NCBI RefSeq assembly: GCF_013185065.1
Contig: NZ_JAAVTO010000018.1
Location: forward strand, 1 to 43,195
Length of the DNA stretch: 43,195 bases
Direction of reading: 5' to 3'
Source of the DNA: Adlercreutzia sp. ZJ473
GTDB lineage: Bacteria > Actinomycetota > Coriobacteriia > Coriobacteriales > Eggerthellaceae
Made by a program: the position numbers and the translations under genes. The notes under the pieces were generated by a model that saw only the letters and a list, made by a program, of their open reading frames with translations, was not told the DNA's origin and made no database searches. Below, in pieces: positions 31,509 to 40,225 of this stretch (position 1 is the first letter of the stretch; each line of letters starts with the position of its first letter).

Positions 31509-34031
31509 TTACCCAAGCCACTTGTTCAAAACCTTGAACAGCTGGTCAAAGTCAAGCGGCTTTGCGATGTGCTCGTCCATTCCGGCATCCCTGCAGGCCT
31601 GCACATCCCCGACAAAGGCATTCGCGGTCAAGGCGATGATCGGCACCTGCCGGGGATAGTCGCCGGGCAGGCTGCGGATGGCCCGAGTCGCCTCGCAGCC
31701 GTCCATGATCGGCATCTGGACATCCATGAACACGATGTCGTAATAGCCTGCCTCAGCCACGGTCATCCTGTCGAGAGCCTCTTTTCCGTCCTTTGCGTAT
31801 TCGACCTCGAGACCTGCCGTGCCAAGGACTTCGCGCGCTATTTCCGCGCTCAGCTCATTGTCCTCCACTAGCAGCGCCCGCTTGCCGCTGAAGTCCTCTT
31901 TTTGGATCGCATTGAGCGCAGGCAGGCCTTGCAGCTGCTTCCCGTTTCCAAGAAGCTCTTTGAACAGGTAAACCATCTTCGACTTGAACAAAGGCTTGCT
32001 GAGGAACGCGTTGGCTCCGGCCGCCCTTGCCGAGACTTCGATTTCGGACCAGTCGTAAGCCGAGATGATGATAATCGGCACGTCCTCCCCGACCTGCCTG
32101 CGAATCTCCCTGGTTACCTCCACGCCGTCCATTCCCGGCATCTTCCAGTCGAGGATGACCGCGAAGTAATCATCCTCTGCCTCGTGGCGGGTCACAACGC
32201 ACTTCACCGCGTCCTCGCCGCAGAGCACGTATTCGCCCAGCATGCCGAGGTCGCTCAGCATATCGCAGGTGGACTCGCAGGTCGCCAAGTCGTCGTCCAC
32301 TACCAGAATCGGCAGGTCGATCAGCTCGTCAGAGGAAGCAGCCTCCCCGCCTTCCTGGAGCTTCAGGAAAATCGTTATGGTGAATCTCGTCCCCTTGTCC
32401 GGCTCGCTCTTTACGTCGATCCTCCCGTTCATGAGCTGGACGATGTTCTGGGTAATCGCCATTCCCAGTCCCGTCCCCTGAACGCCCGCCATGCGGCTGT
32501 CTTCCGCCCTGGTGAAAGGCTCGAACAAGTGCTTCAGGAACTCCTCGCTCATGCCGATGCCGTTGTCCTCGATGACGATCTCGTAGCAGCCCAGAGCCTT
32601 CCTGCGGATCGGCTTCTCAGACAGGAGCAGCTGCACCTTTCCACCCTCGGGCGTGTACTTGATGGCGTTGCTCAGCAGGTTCAGGAATACCTGCCGGATC
32701 CGCTGGCTGTCGCCAACGACCTTCTCATGCGCAACGCCTCTGACCGAGACGCAGAACTCATGGCGCTTTGCCTCGATCTGAGGCTTCACCATCGGGATCA
32801 GATCGTCCAGCAAGTCAGGCAGGCTGAACTCTTCATCCTGCAACTCGATCTTGCCGGATTCGATCTTGCTCATGTCCAGCACTTCGTTGAGCAGTCCCAG
32901 CAGGTGCTTGCTGGCGACCATGATCTTGGAAAGGCAGTCTGAGACCCGCTCCTTGTCGTCCAAATAGGTCCCGGCAATAGCGGTCATGCCGATGATGCCG
33001 TTCATGGGGGTTCGGATGTCATGGCTCATGTTGGCCAGGAAAGTGGACTTTGCGGCGCTGGCGTGATTGGCTGCCTCATAGGCGGCCAGAAGCGCCTGCT
33101 GCTGATTCTGCTGCTTCAGCTTCGCCTCGGTAATGTCTGTCGCTATGAACAGCCCGTGAATATGGTCAGTCTCCTTGTCCTGGTGCATGAAGACAGAGAC
33201 CCGCATGTAGGTGTCCTCGACGGGGTTGTAGTATTCCGCCTCCGGATTTGAGACTCCCTTCTCAAACAGCTCCGCAAGCCCGGCGCAGGAGAAGCAGCCG
33301 GCCTCGTCTTCCTCTAGCAGGCGGATCTTGTTCTTCTCCAAGAACATGCCCTGAAACGTGTCGTAATCCACCGGAAGGGAAAGCCCCAGCGACGCGAGCA
33401 GGTTCTTGTTATGGGCCGTCACGATCTTCTCCCGGATCAGCCCCCCGGAAACCTCGAAGGAAAAGCTGTACTCCGAGCCCTGCACCAGCGCATCCCGGTA
33501 CTGCCTCCGCTCCTGTTCCAGCGTCGCGTAGAGATGCTCGTTCACCCCCTCCGCAAGAGGCACGCTGAAGATCATCTTGAACAGCTTTCCCAGCTTCAGC
33601 AGCGCCGCCTTCTCCTCTTCCGTCCAGTCATGGGGCGTAAAGCACTGGAAGCCGACGGAGCCGTCATAGCTGCGGGTTTTCTTTCGGACGAACCCGTAGT
33701 GCATGATGCAGTCTGATATCTCATAGTCTGACAGCGAGCCCACGTTATAGGCGCAGAGAGGAGAGTCGTCGTACATATGGAGGGCCCTCTCGTAGTCCTC
33801 ATCTGTCAGCTCCAGGTACACGCCCCGGTTGTCATACTTGGGATGGCTCACGCTGGCGTATTTGTAGGTGAACGCGTAGTTCCAGTTGACCCTCTCCAAA
33901 ACATAGACCACGTCAAACCCGTACTGCTCCCGCACACGGTCCAGCAGCTCCTGCACATGCTCGCTGATGTCGTCCGTCTCTAACGCAACTGCCGCAAACC
34001 GGGCGATCGCATCGTCTACTCTCGTCCTCAC
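31509..34031 (-). CDS. Hybrid sensor histidine kinase with two receiver domains
   Basis: An 840-residue cytoplasmic hybrid kinase: GAF-like sensor domain (about 1-160), PAS-like domain (about 185-305), HisKA with His337 in [15 protein letters not shown], HATPase_c with [10 protein letters not shown] and [13 protein letters not shown], receiver 1 (ILVVDDDLA, phospho-Asp in [12 protein letters not shown]) and receiver 2 ([31 protein letters not shown]) at the C-terminus. No DNA-binding or Hpt domain follows. GTG start with AGGAGAG upstream. Base composition is clearly lower in GC than uvrC and codon use is less biased, as in the neighbouring GGDEF-EAL gene, suggesting shared foreign origin (Clostridia-like). 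Confidence 0.92.
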   Translation of the reverse strand: MRTRVDDAIARFAAVALETDDISEHVQELLDRVREQYGFDVVYVLERVNWNYAFTYKYASVSHPKYDNRGVYLELTDEDYERALHMYDDSPLCAYNVGSLSDYEISDCIMHYGFVRKKTRSYDGSVGFQCFTPHDWTEEEKAALLKLGKLFKMIFSVPLAEGVNEHLYATLEQERRQYRDALVQGSEYSFSFEVSGGLIREKIVTAHNKNLLASLGLSLPVDYDTFQGMFLEKNKIRLLEEDEAGCFSCAGLAELFEKGVSNPEAEYYNPVEDTYMRVSVFMHQDKETDHIHGLFIATDITEAKLKQQNQQQALLAAYEAANHASAAKSTFLANMSHDIRTPMNGIIGMTAIAGTYLDDKERVSDCLSKIMVASKHLLGLLNEVLDMSKIESGKIELQDEEFSLPDLLDDLIPMVKPQIEAKRHEFCVSVRGVAHEKVVGDSQRIRQVFLNLLSNAIKYTPEGGKVQLLLSEKPIRRKALGCYEIVIEDNGIGMSEEFLKHLFEPFTRAEDSRMAGVQGTGLGMAITQNIVQLMNGRIDVKSEPDKGTRFTITIFLKLQEGGEAASSDELIDLPILVVDDDLATCESTCDMLSDLGMLGEYVLCGEDAVKCVVTRHEAEDDYFAVILDWKMPGMDGVEVTREIRRQVGEDVPIIIISAYDWSEIEVSARAAGANAFLSKPLFKSKMVYLFKELLGNGKQLQGLPALNAIQKEDFSGKRALLVEDNELSAEIAREVLGTAGLEVEYAKDGKEALDRMTVAEAGYYDIVFMDVQMPIMDGCEATRAIRSLPGDYPRQVPIIALTANAFVGDVQACRDAGMDEHIAKPLDFDQLFKVLNKWLG

Positions 34032-34059
34032 AGGGTCTCTCCTAAACCTATGCCAACAA

Positions 34060-34165
34060 TCAGATTTTATTCATGTTTTTTACATAATACATGCTTTCAT
34101 CGGCCAGCGTGATCAGTTTTTCCAGATCAGCCCGCTCCTCGCAAAAGGCGATGCCAGAAGCCGCG
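34060..34165 (-). pseudogene. 3' remnant of a GGDEF-domain gene
   Basis: The reverse strand reads ASGIAFCEERADLEKLITLA, then DESMYYVKNMNKI and TGA (34060-34062). This is the standard end of a diguanylate cyclase domain (SxGIA... LADxxMYxxKxxGKN). Nothing upstream continues the frame; it breaks at the 22-bp repeat starting at 34162. The fragment stops 29 bp before the hybrid kinase start. Confidence 0.65.
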
Positions 34166-34205
34166 GCACGGTGAGGCGCATTTCGCGGCACGGTGAGGCG
34201 CATTC
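34162..34205. repeat. 22-bp direct tandem repeat
   Basis: CGCGGCACGGTGAGGCGCAT plus two bases, present twice (34162-34183, 34184-34205) with one difference at the last base. It sits at the break point of the GGDEF remnant. Confidence 0.75.
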
Positions 34206-34285
34206 TCATGATGGGAATTCACGGTGCTTCTGACTTGCCCGGCGATCGCCTCCGTCACGGAAGCCGCGCAAGCGCTATTGCCGCG

Positions 34286-36700
34286 CTATTGCCGCGCCCT
34301 CCCTTTTTCTTTATCCGCCAGCAGGTAGGCCTTCAGGTCCCTGGGTGGCAGAGACTTCGAGAAATAGTATCCCTGGCAGCAGGTTGCGCCGAGAGAGCGG
34401 AGATACTCGTAGGTCTTCTGGTCTTCGACCCCCTCCAGGCAGCTGTGGAGGCCCAGCCTCCGGGCGGCATCCACGATCGCGCCCACGTACACCTGATTAG
34501 CCTCCCGGCTGCGTATATCCGTGATGAAGGATTTGTCCAGCTTGACCTCGTCTATCGGGAGGTTGAGCAAGACGCCCAGGGAGGAGAAGCCGGTGCCTAC
34601 ATCGTCCAGGGCGACCTGAATGCCAAACCGGTGGAAGAACTCGATCTGCGACTTCAGGTACTCCTCGTCAAGTTCGCGGCAGCGCTCCGTCAGCTCCAGG
34701 CAAAGCTGCTGGGGCGGGAAGCCGGTCTCCCGCAGCGCCTCGAGCACCATGGCGTTGAACCGCTCGTCCTCCAGCTGCAGGACGGTGATGTTGACCTTGA
34801 TCACGAAACCGGGCACCACCGGCAGCATTTCCCGGGCGTCTGAGAGGGCTTTCCGAAGGATCCACCAGCCCACCTGGAAGAAGCAGGGGTCGTTTTCCAG
34901 CCAAGGCACGAACTGCCCCGGGTGCACCTTGCCGAACTCATCGCCCCGCCACCGCAGCAGAGCCTCCGCCCCCATGGCCTCTCCGGTATCCATTTGGTGA
35001 ATGGGCTGATACTCCAGGCGAAAGCCCCTCCGCTCCGTCACCGCGTCCTGGTAGACGGCGGCCAGCAGCTTGAAGTCTACCTGGCTCTCGCCTCGAGCCG
35101 GATCGCCGTAGAACGTGAGACGGCCATGGCCTTCCTGCTCGGAACGCTCCAACGCGCTGGTCAGGTTGTTCCGGACGGCGACGACGCTGCCGGCATAGTG
35201 CTCGTCCACGACAAAGGCCCCGCCCGCCAGCCTCAGGGGAATGGTGATGGAGTCCATGGTGATCTCGAAGCGGGCGACGTTCGTCAGGTCTGCGTAGAGC
35301 TTGGAAACATCCTCCGCTTCCATTCCCGGCAGGCAGAGCGTGAACCTGGTGTCCCCGATCCGGAAAACCCGTCCCTTCTGGCCAACGACCCTCCTCAGAA
35401 CTCCGGAAAACTGCGACAGTATCTGATTGCCGGTCAGGTGGCCATACAGCAGGTTGATCCTGCTGAAGGAGCAGATCTTCACCGTCAGGAACGATGCCCT
35501 CGTCTTCTCCCGCAGCAGCTTCTCCATGTGGGGAACCAGGATGCGCTCGTTGTGAAGCCCGGTGATGGGGTCGATGGTCTCTCCGATGCCGTGATTGACC
35601 AGGGTGGCGACGAACAGGTCCGGCTCACCGCTCTTGCCTTTCAGGATTCTGCCCCGGCAGGTGCATACCACGTATTCGCCCCGCTTGTTGCGAACGCGGT
35701 ACTCTATGTCGTGCTCCTTTTTTGCTCCGCTGAAGACCGCGCTGATGTCCGTCCAATAGGTGGCGCGGTCGTCCGGGTGGATATACTCCATCCAAACGGT
35801 GGCGCTGTCATAGATGAACTCGCCGGGCAGGCCGAAGTAATCCACCGCCGCCTGAGACCAGCGGGAGACGTTGGTGGACAGGTTGCCCATGGTAAGGTAG
35901 TTCCTTCCGCCCGTTGCGGCGAAGGCATCGAAGATGCGGTCGGTCAAGCCGGTGACGTTCAGCTGCTGCCCGTCCTGCGACAGGCGGGCTTTCTCCCGCC
36001 TCATGTCCGTCTTGTTCTGGTACATGAGGTAGTCGGCCATCTGCAGCACGTTGCGCAACGAGGCGTATTCCTCGCCGGATACGGCGTAGCCGATGGCAAC
36101 GCTCATCCGGTAGGGCACCTTTTCGGACATGGCCTTGCAGTCCGCGTTGACCTGATCGATCTCCTGCTGGATCTTCGCCTCATCCGCATTGCGGTATACG
36201 GCCAGAAACTCGTCGCCGCCCATGCGGTAGATGCTCTTCGCCCCCCGCAGGTCCCGCGTCAGGATCTGGGCGACGTCACCGATGTAATCGTCCCCCTTCA
36301 GGTGACCGAACTCATCGTTGACCTCCTTCAGGTCGTTGATGTCGCAGAACACCATCCCGAATCGGATGTCCCGGCTCTGGACGAACGTCTCCTCCATCTG
36401 CTGGATCTCGAGCTCATAGCTGCTGCGGCTCTTCACGCCGGTGAGGGCGTCAATCAGCAGCTTCTGCCTGAACACATCCGCCGGGTTCTCCAGGGAGAAG
36501 AAGAACGCCACCGTGACAACGGTCACCGCGCCGCCCGTGATCAGCAGCTCGGGCACCGCGATCTGGATGCACTCCGCCGCCACCATCAGAGTAAGCATGG
36601 GGATCAGGGCCATCCGAACATGGGGCGCCAGCTTCTTGAAGTTCACGGTCAGGATCACGGCGCTGCCCGCTAAGAAGACCATGCCGAGGCCATAGCCCAC
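34286..36700 (-). CDS. GGDEF-PAS-GGDEF-EAL cyclic-di-GMP protein (downstream part of an interrupted gene)
   Basis: 804 codons from ATG 36700. The first ~75 residues are membrane segments (VFLAGSAVILTV, MALIPMLTLMVAAECI, LLITGGAVTVVTVAFFF), then a GGDEF domain with intact MGGDEF (near 165), a PAS domain (about 260-375), a second, degenerate GGDEF domain (RIGDTRF where GGDEF is expected) and an EAL domain with AEALLRW, DDVGTGFSSL and IDEVKLDKSFI, so phosphodiesterase activity is plausible. The frame is continuous with 36746-37123 except for one TAG at 36746-36748; the real gene is probably 34286-37123. The last 11 bases including TAG are tandemly repeated after the stop. Confidence 0.85.
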   Translation of the reverse strand: MGYGLGMVFLAGSAVILTVNFKKLAPHVRMALIPMLTLMVAAECIQIAVPELLITGGAVTVVTVAFFFSLENPADVFRQKLLIDALTGVKSRSSYELEIQQMEETFVQSRDIRFGMVFCDINDLKEVNDEFGHLKGDDYIGDVAQILTRDLRGAKSIYRMGGDEFLAVYRNADEAKIQQEIDQVNADCKAMSEKVPYRMSVAIGYAVSGEEYASLRNVLQMADYLMYQNKTDMRREKARLSQDGQQLNVTGLTDRIFDAFAATGGRNYLTMGNLSTNVSRWSQAAVDYFGLPGEFIYDSATVWMEYIHPDDRATYWTDISAVFSGAKKEHDIEYRVRNKRGEYVVCTCRGRILKGKSGEPDLFVATLVNHGIGETIDPITGLHNERILVPHMEKLLREKTRASFLTVKICSFSRINLLYGHLTGNQILSQFSGVLRRVVGQKGRVFRIGDTRFTLCLPGMEAEDVSKLYADLTNVARFEITMDSITIPLRLAGGAFVVDEHYAGSVVAVRNNLTSALERSEQEGHGRLTFYGDPARGESQVDFKLLAAVYQDAVTERRGFRLEYQPIHQMDTGEAMGAEALLRWRGDEFGKVHPGQFVPWLENDPCFFQVGWWILRKALSDAREMLPVVPGFVIKVNITVLQLEDERFNAMVLEALRETGFPPQQLCLELTERCRELDEEYLKSQIEFFHRFGIQVALDDVGTGFSSLGVLLNLPIDEVKLDKSFITDIRSREANQVYVGAIVDAARRLGLHSCLEGVEDQKTYEYLRSLGATCCQGYYFSKSLPPRDLKAYLLADKEKGRARQ

Positions 36701-36745
36701 GACGGCTGCCGGCCCCAGGCTGTAATTGGTCCCGTTGCCATGAAG

Positions 36746-37123
36746 CTACTCGATGGGCATCACCGGCAGGAGGAGCAGATAGAGCCCCACCAGGGAAAAG
36801 CCGATGATCCTCACGGCCTTCTGAATCCGCTTCTCACGGTAGGACAGGGCGATCACATAGCAGAAGAACTCATGGGCAAACAAGATGGCGAACAGGTAGA
36901 ACACCACATGGGCTATGTAGTTTACCCAGATGGGAACCTGGTCCAGATTGTTCACCGTCAGCACGGTGATGATGTCGAACACAACATGGCCAATGGCGAA
37001 GAACAGCATTCTTATGAAGCTGCCATTGTCCTTTCCCATTTTGTAATAGCGGGCGTTGATGCCGAGGAATACCAGGAGTATCAAGCAGACGATCTCCACT
37101 CGGACGATCAGCAACGGATACAA
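36746..37123 (-). pseudogene. N-terminal 7TM part of the interrupted GGDEF-EAL gene
   Basis: 125 codons, mostly membrane helices (VEIVCLILLVFLGI, MLFFAIGHVVFDIITVL, YIAHVVFYLFAILFAHEFF, IIGFSLVGLYLLLLPVMPIE), ending at TAG 36746-36748. After that codon the same frame continues LHGNGTNYSLGPAAVVGYGL into the ORF starting at 36700, completing a seven-helix sensor domain like those on other diguanylate cyclases. So this is the 5' part of a gene broken by a single amber codon. TTG 37123 is the apparent start; the frame stays open a little further upstream through a 15-bp duplication. Confidence 0.7.
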
Positions 37124-37129
37124 GTGCTC

Positions 37130-37159
37130 ACCACCAGACGTACAACCACCAGACGTACA
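37130..37159. repeat. 15-bp tandem duplication at the start of the GGDEF-EAL gene
   Basis: ACCACCAGACGTACA occurs twice in direct succession (37130-37144, 37145-37159), immediately upstream of the apparent TTG start. Confidence 0.8.
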
Positions 37160-37280
37160 TATAGCTTTGCCTCAAACTCTCTTCCCGGATCAGAAGCGTT
37201 TCAAGGATACAAGAAGAACTCCTCCGTGGCAGCATTTCTCCCTGTTTTCTTGCTGCAATTCTCTTCAACGGCGCGGAGTC

Positions 37281-37435
37281 GCAAGCGGACGTGGACGGCA
37301 TCGCGGAGGTACGTCGGCTCACGCGCACATCGCGGAGGTGTAAGCGGACGTGGACGGCATCGCGGAGGTGCGGCGGCTCACGCGCGCTTCGCGGAGGTGT
37401 GAGCGGGCGTGGACGGCATCGCGGAGGTGCGTCAC
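37281..37435. repeat. 59-bp tandem repeat, 2.6 copies
   Basis: Units start at 37281, 37340 and 37399 and share GTGGACGGCATCGCGGAGGT and GGCTCACGCGC. CGCGGAGGT recurs twice per unit. The last, partial unit runs into the stop codon of the toxin gene (37432-37434). With the 15-bp duplication it fills the 308-bp gap between the two genes; nothing else is visible there. Confidence 0.85.
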
Positions 37436-37788
37436 CCGTAGAACCCCTCGACATCGCCAAAGCGATGGCTCGGGTCACGACGCTGATCCTCGATGAAGTC
37501 GATGCTCACGGTTCTCGTGGCATCGGATATCTCGTAGTAGATGCCGTAGCGCCCCACGTACGTCACGTAGACGTCGAAGGGCAGGCGCGCCGCCTCGTAA
37601 AGGGGATCGTAGAGGCGCCCGAGATGGGGAAACGCGCCGAGCAGCTCGAGGGTCTTGTCAACGGCGTGCAGCTCTGTCGACGAGGAGATGCTCAAGTAGA
37701 CGAACAGGGCGTTGCTCGACAAGACGACCTCATAGCCGCGCCCGAGAGCGTCGTCTTGCGCATGCTCGCCGTCAACGCGAGACGTCAT
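37432..37788 (-). CDS. RelE/ParE-superfamily toxin
   Basis: A 118-residue protein with the RelE/ParE-like pattern: an N-terminal helix pair, LPFDVYVTYVGRYGIYYEISD (beta strands with an arginine) and VSIDFIEDQRRDPSHRF near the C-terminus. Members are mRNA interferases or gyrase poisons. Its ATG overlaps the antitoxin stop by four bases (ATGA). Assignment rests mainly on the pairing with a Phd/YefM-type antitoxin; the sequence itself is a moderate match. Confidence 0.75.
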   Translation of the reverse strand: MTSRVDGEHAQDDALGRGYEVVLSSNALFVYLSISSSTELHAVDKTLELLGAFPHLGRLYDPLYEAARLPFDVYVTYVGRYGIYYEISDATRTVSIDFIEDQRRDPSHRFGDVEGFYG

Positions 37789-38063
37789 GAGGATGCCCTC
37801 ATGCGGCGCGCCTCGGCGAGGGGCGTGAACTCACCGCGCTCGACCTGCTCATGCGCCTCCATCACGCGCTTCGCGATGCGCATCTCGCGCTCGTACGAGA
37901 GCTCGCGCAGGCTCTTCTCCTCTTCGTAAGCCTGCGCATCCATGACGACCAGCGCCGGGTAGCCGTTTCGCGTCAGGTACACCGGCTCGCGCGTCTGCGC
38001 GCATGCCTGCGCAACCGCCTTGAAGTTTCGCTGCATGTCGCTTATGGGCATAACGGTTGGCAT
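37785..38063 (-). CDS. Phd/YefM-type antitoxin
   Basis: A 92-residue antitoxin with the Phd/YefM N-terminal DNA-binding fold: MPISDMQRNFKAVAQACAQTREPVYLTRNGYPALVVMDAQAYEEE, followed by a basic/acidic C-terminal helix region that would neutralise the toxin. ATG 38063 is chosen because AAAGG lies upstream and the family starts here; the longer frame to 38111 crosses the promoter. Confidence 0.88.
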   Translation of the reverse strand: MPTVMPISDMQRNFKAVAQACAQTREPVYLTRNGYPALVVMDAQAYEEEKSLRELSYEREMRIAKRVMEAHEQVERGEFTPLAEARRMRASS

Positions 38064-38101
38064 GTGGGGCGCCTTTCCCTTGATGCTGCTTCGCTTCGCC
38101 A

Positions 38102-38129
38102 AGCATAACATAAAGTTTTATGTATTGAA
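38102..38129 (-). promoter_or_regulatory. Toxin-antitoxin promoter with operator palindrome
   Basis: Reverse-strand TTCAAT (-35) and TATGCT (-10) are separated by exactly 16 bp, and that spacer is the palindrome ACATAAAACTTTATGT (38108-38123). This is the expected layout for autorepression by the Phd/YefM antitoxin. Confidence 0.65.
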
Positions 38130-38284
38130 GAGATGGGCGCCGGGCCTTTTCGCCGTCGCGCCACCGGGCACGCTGGGCCTCTTCGTCATCATGCCGCCCG
38201 GACGCGCTGGGACGCGCTACTCCTCACGCGCGCCTCGCGGCCTTCGTCGTCGGACATGCCGGGCCTCTTCGCCGATTTCGCCGT

Positions 38285-39361
38285 CTAGAAGCGGCCTTGG
38301 GCGCCGCTCGTGTAGCGGGCGCGCACGATGTTGTCGCGGATGATGCGAAACGCCTCGTCCTCGCCGCGGTCGGCGAGCAGGTGCAGCATGTACTCGAGCA
38401 GCTGCGCCGTCTCGGGGTGCATGATGTAGCGCGCGCTGCCGGCCTCGTAGTACTCGAGCGCGCTCGCGTCGGTGTAGGCGTCGCCCTGGTACACCTTGCA
38501 GGCGGCCACGCGGTCGCAGAACATCTCCACCACGTAGCGCGTGGGCATGGGCGCGCCCACGATGCGCCCGTCGCCCTTGCCGCGCACGTCGGTCCAGTAC
38601 TCGTAGTGGTGGCGGTTGCGCCCCTTGTGGTGCAGCCACGCCTCGCAGAAGCCGCGCTCCTCGCGCTCGGCGGTGTTGGGGCTGCGCGTGCCCTGGTAGT
38701 AGCGCATGCCCGTGCAGAACTCGGTGGGCGTGTACTTCGAGAGGTCGTGCAGAAGGCCCTGCTTGTAGAGCCCCACGCGGAAGCAGTGGCGCATGACCTG
38801 GATCTTGTGCGCGTTGATGGTGCGCAGGTGCTGGCGCGCCATGGAGAGGGTGCCGCGCGGCGGCTCATAGCGCCTCCCCAGGTGAAGGGGAAGCTCCGTC
38901 TCGTCGATGACGAAGATGTTGCAGTCGCGCAGAAGCTTCGCGGTGACGCCGTAGCCGGGGCGCAGCGTGCCGGTGAACGTGCCGTCGTACACCTGGCGGC
39001 TGCCGCACGAGGGGCTCTTCGCCTTGAGGACGGCCATGCGGCACCCTTCGCGCCGCATGAGCGCAAGCGTGGCCTCGGCGCCGCGCACGAACGCGTCGGT
39101 GACGTCGGCGCCGTCGCGCGCCGTCACCTGCCAGCGCGCGCCCGCGTGCGTGATCTCGCTCGGCTCGCGCGGCGTGGGCAGGCCGCCCGCCACCTCGGGG
39201 CAGACGGGGACCACCTCGACGTCATCGCGGTCGAGGAGGGCCAGGGCGGCCTCGCAGGGCTTGGAGGCGCCGTCGTAGCGACAGGCCTGCCCCAGCAGGC
39301 ACGCGCTCACCGCCACCTTCATGCGCGGCTTCCCGCGTGATGCCGCCTTTCGCGATGCCAT
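38285..39361 (-). CDS. DUF523-DUF5662 fusion protein (TudS-like N-terminal domain)
   Basis: A 358-residue two-domain protein. The N-terminal ~150 residues are DUF523: SACLLGQACRYDG, VPVCPEVAGGLPTPREP, KAKSPSCGSRQVYDGTF; its three conserved cysteines correspond to those holding a [4Fe-4S] cluster in the thiouracil desulfidase TudS. The C-terminal ~190 residues match DUF5662: GLYKQGLLHDLSKYTPTEF, YYQGTRSPN, WLHHKGRNRHHYEYWTD, a histidine-rich, HD-like metal-binding region. Function of the fusion is unknown; sulfur removal from a modified base is possible. Start 39361 has GGAGG 11 bases upstream; 39322 is an alternative. Confidence 0.85.
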   Translation of the reverse strand: MASRKAASRGKPRMKVAVSACLLGQACRYDGASKPCEAALALLDRDDVEVVPVCPEVAGGLPTPREPSEITHAGARWQVTARDGADVTDAFVRGAEATLALMRREGCRMAVLKAKSPSCGSRQVYDGTFTGTLRPGYGVTAKLLRDCNIFVIDETELPLHLGRRYEPPRGTLSMARQHLRTINAHKIQVMRHCFRVGLYKQGLLHDLSKYTPTEFCTGMRYYQGTRSPNTAEREERGFCEAWLHHKGRNRHHYEYWTDVRGKGDGRIVGAPMPTRYVVEMFCDRVAACKVYQGDAYTDASALEYYEAGSARYIMHPETAQLLEYMLHLLADRGEDEAFRIIRDNIVRARYTSGAQGRF

Positions 39362-39530
39362 GTGATGCAAGCCTCCGCTCTCCGCTCGTCCGAAGCCCCT
39401 GCCGTACCGTGCCGATGGTAGCACAAAGCAGGGGCGTGCGCGCCAAGCACACGCCCCCGCCCTCGTCGGCGAAGTCACCGGAGGATGCTTGCGAGCTGGA
39501 GGTTGAGCGCGAGCGTGGGGACGGCGCGCG

Positions 39531-39638
39531 AGCGGGAAGCGTGCGAACGAGTGCAGCCGCAGGCGCAAGCGGGAAGCGCGCGAGCGAACGCGGCCGCAGG
39601 CGCAAGCGGGAAGCGCGCGAGCGGACAGACCGGAAGCG
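39531..39638. repeat. 37-bp tandem repeat after the HD gene
   Basis: Units 39531-39567 and 39568-39604 share AGCGGGAAGCG and GCCGCAGGCGCA; a third partial unit follows up to the HD gene stop. The 277-bp gap to the DUF523 gene has no gene. Confidence 0.75.
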
Positions 39639-40130
39639 CTAGCGAGTCGGCGGCTTGGGCGCGGGGACCGCAGGTGCTGCGGGGGCTGCGGAGGCGTCCT
39701 TGCCGTCGAGGACGGCGAGCGCCTCGAGGTAGCGCGCGCGGCGCTTCATGTCTACTGCGGTGAGGCGGCGCTTGAGGCGCTTGGGGTCGAGGTTGTGCTC
39801 GAGGTCGGCGCGCTTCACCTTGGCGGCCAAGGGGTTTTTCCGCACGCCGCGCACGTAGTCCAGGTAGTCCACGCGCTCGTCGTGCGTGAGCAGCTCGACC
39901 GCCGCGACCACGCTCTCGGGCATGCCCGCCTCGCGCAGGCCGTCGGCCGTGAAGTCGGAATCCTCGAGCACGTCGTGCAGAAGCGCCACGCACGTCTCCT
40001 CTTCGGTGTCCATGGCTTCCGCCACGTGCAGCGGATGGTTGATGTAGGGCTCCCCCGCCTTGTCGAGCTGCCCCTCGTGCGCGCGACGGGCAATCCCCGC
40101 CGCAGCCGCCGTCAATGCCGTGCTTATCAT
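39639..40130 (-). CDS. HD-domain protein (SpoT/MazG-like phosphohydrolase fold)
   Basis: A 163-residue HD protein resembling the N-terminal hydrolase fold of RelA/SpoT: AHEGQLDKAGEPYINHPLHVAEAM, CVALLHDVLEDSDFTADGL (the HD pair), LTHDERVDYLDYVRGVRKNPLAAKVKRADLEHNLDP. It lacks a synthetase domain and ends in an Ala/Pro-rich tail (ASAAPAAPAVPAPKPPTR). Small single-domain enzymes like this hydrolyse (p)ppGpp or other nucleotides, but substrate is not certain. ATG 40130 with AGGAG upstream is preferred over the longer frame. Confidence 0.88.
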   Translation of the reverse strand: MISTALTAAAAGIARRAHEGQLDKAGEPYINHPLHVAEAMDTEEETCVALLHDVLEDSDFTADGLREAGMPESVVAAVELLTHDERVDYLDYVRGVRKNPLAAKVKRADLEHNLDPKRLKRRLTAVDMKRRARYLEALAVLDGKDASAAPAAPAVPAPKPPTR

Positions 40131-40196
40131 AGACTGAGCTCCTTCCCTCTTTTTCCCCTCGATGGTAGCATGACAAAGTTTTCTTGGTCCATCCTC

Positions 40197-40225
40197 TTGT
40201 AATAAGAACATATGTTTTATATAAT
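40197..40225 (+). promoter_or_regulatory. Strong promoter with central palindrome upstream of brnT
   Basis: TTGTAA (40197-40202), 17-bp spacer, perfect TATAAT (40220-40225). The spacer contains the palindrome AACATATGTT (40207-40216); the wider GAACATATGTTT differs by one base from the Gram-positive LexA box GAACATATGTTC. It could be the operator of the toxin-antitoxin pair or an SOS site. The transcript would have a ~140-nt leader. Confidence 0.6.

Noticed and set aside
36746-36748. TAG as a pyrrolysine or other programmed recoding codon
   Set aside because: There is no recoding signal or pylT/pylS in view and many genes here end with TAG; a point mutation is simpler.
37281-37435. Possible CRISPR or integron-like array
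   Set aside because: The units are direct 59-bp tandem copies without unique spacers, and there is no integrase.
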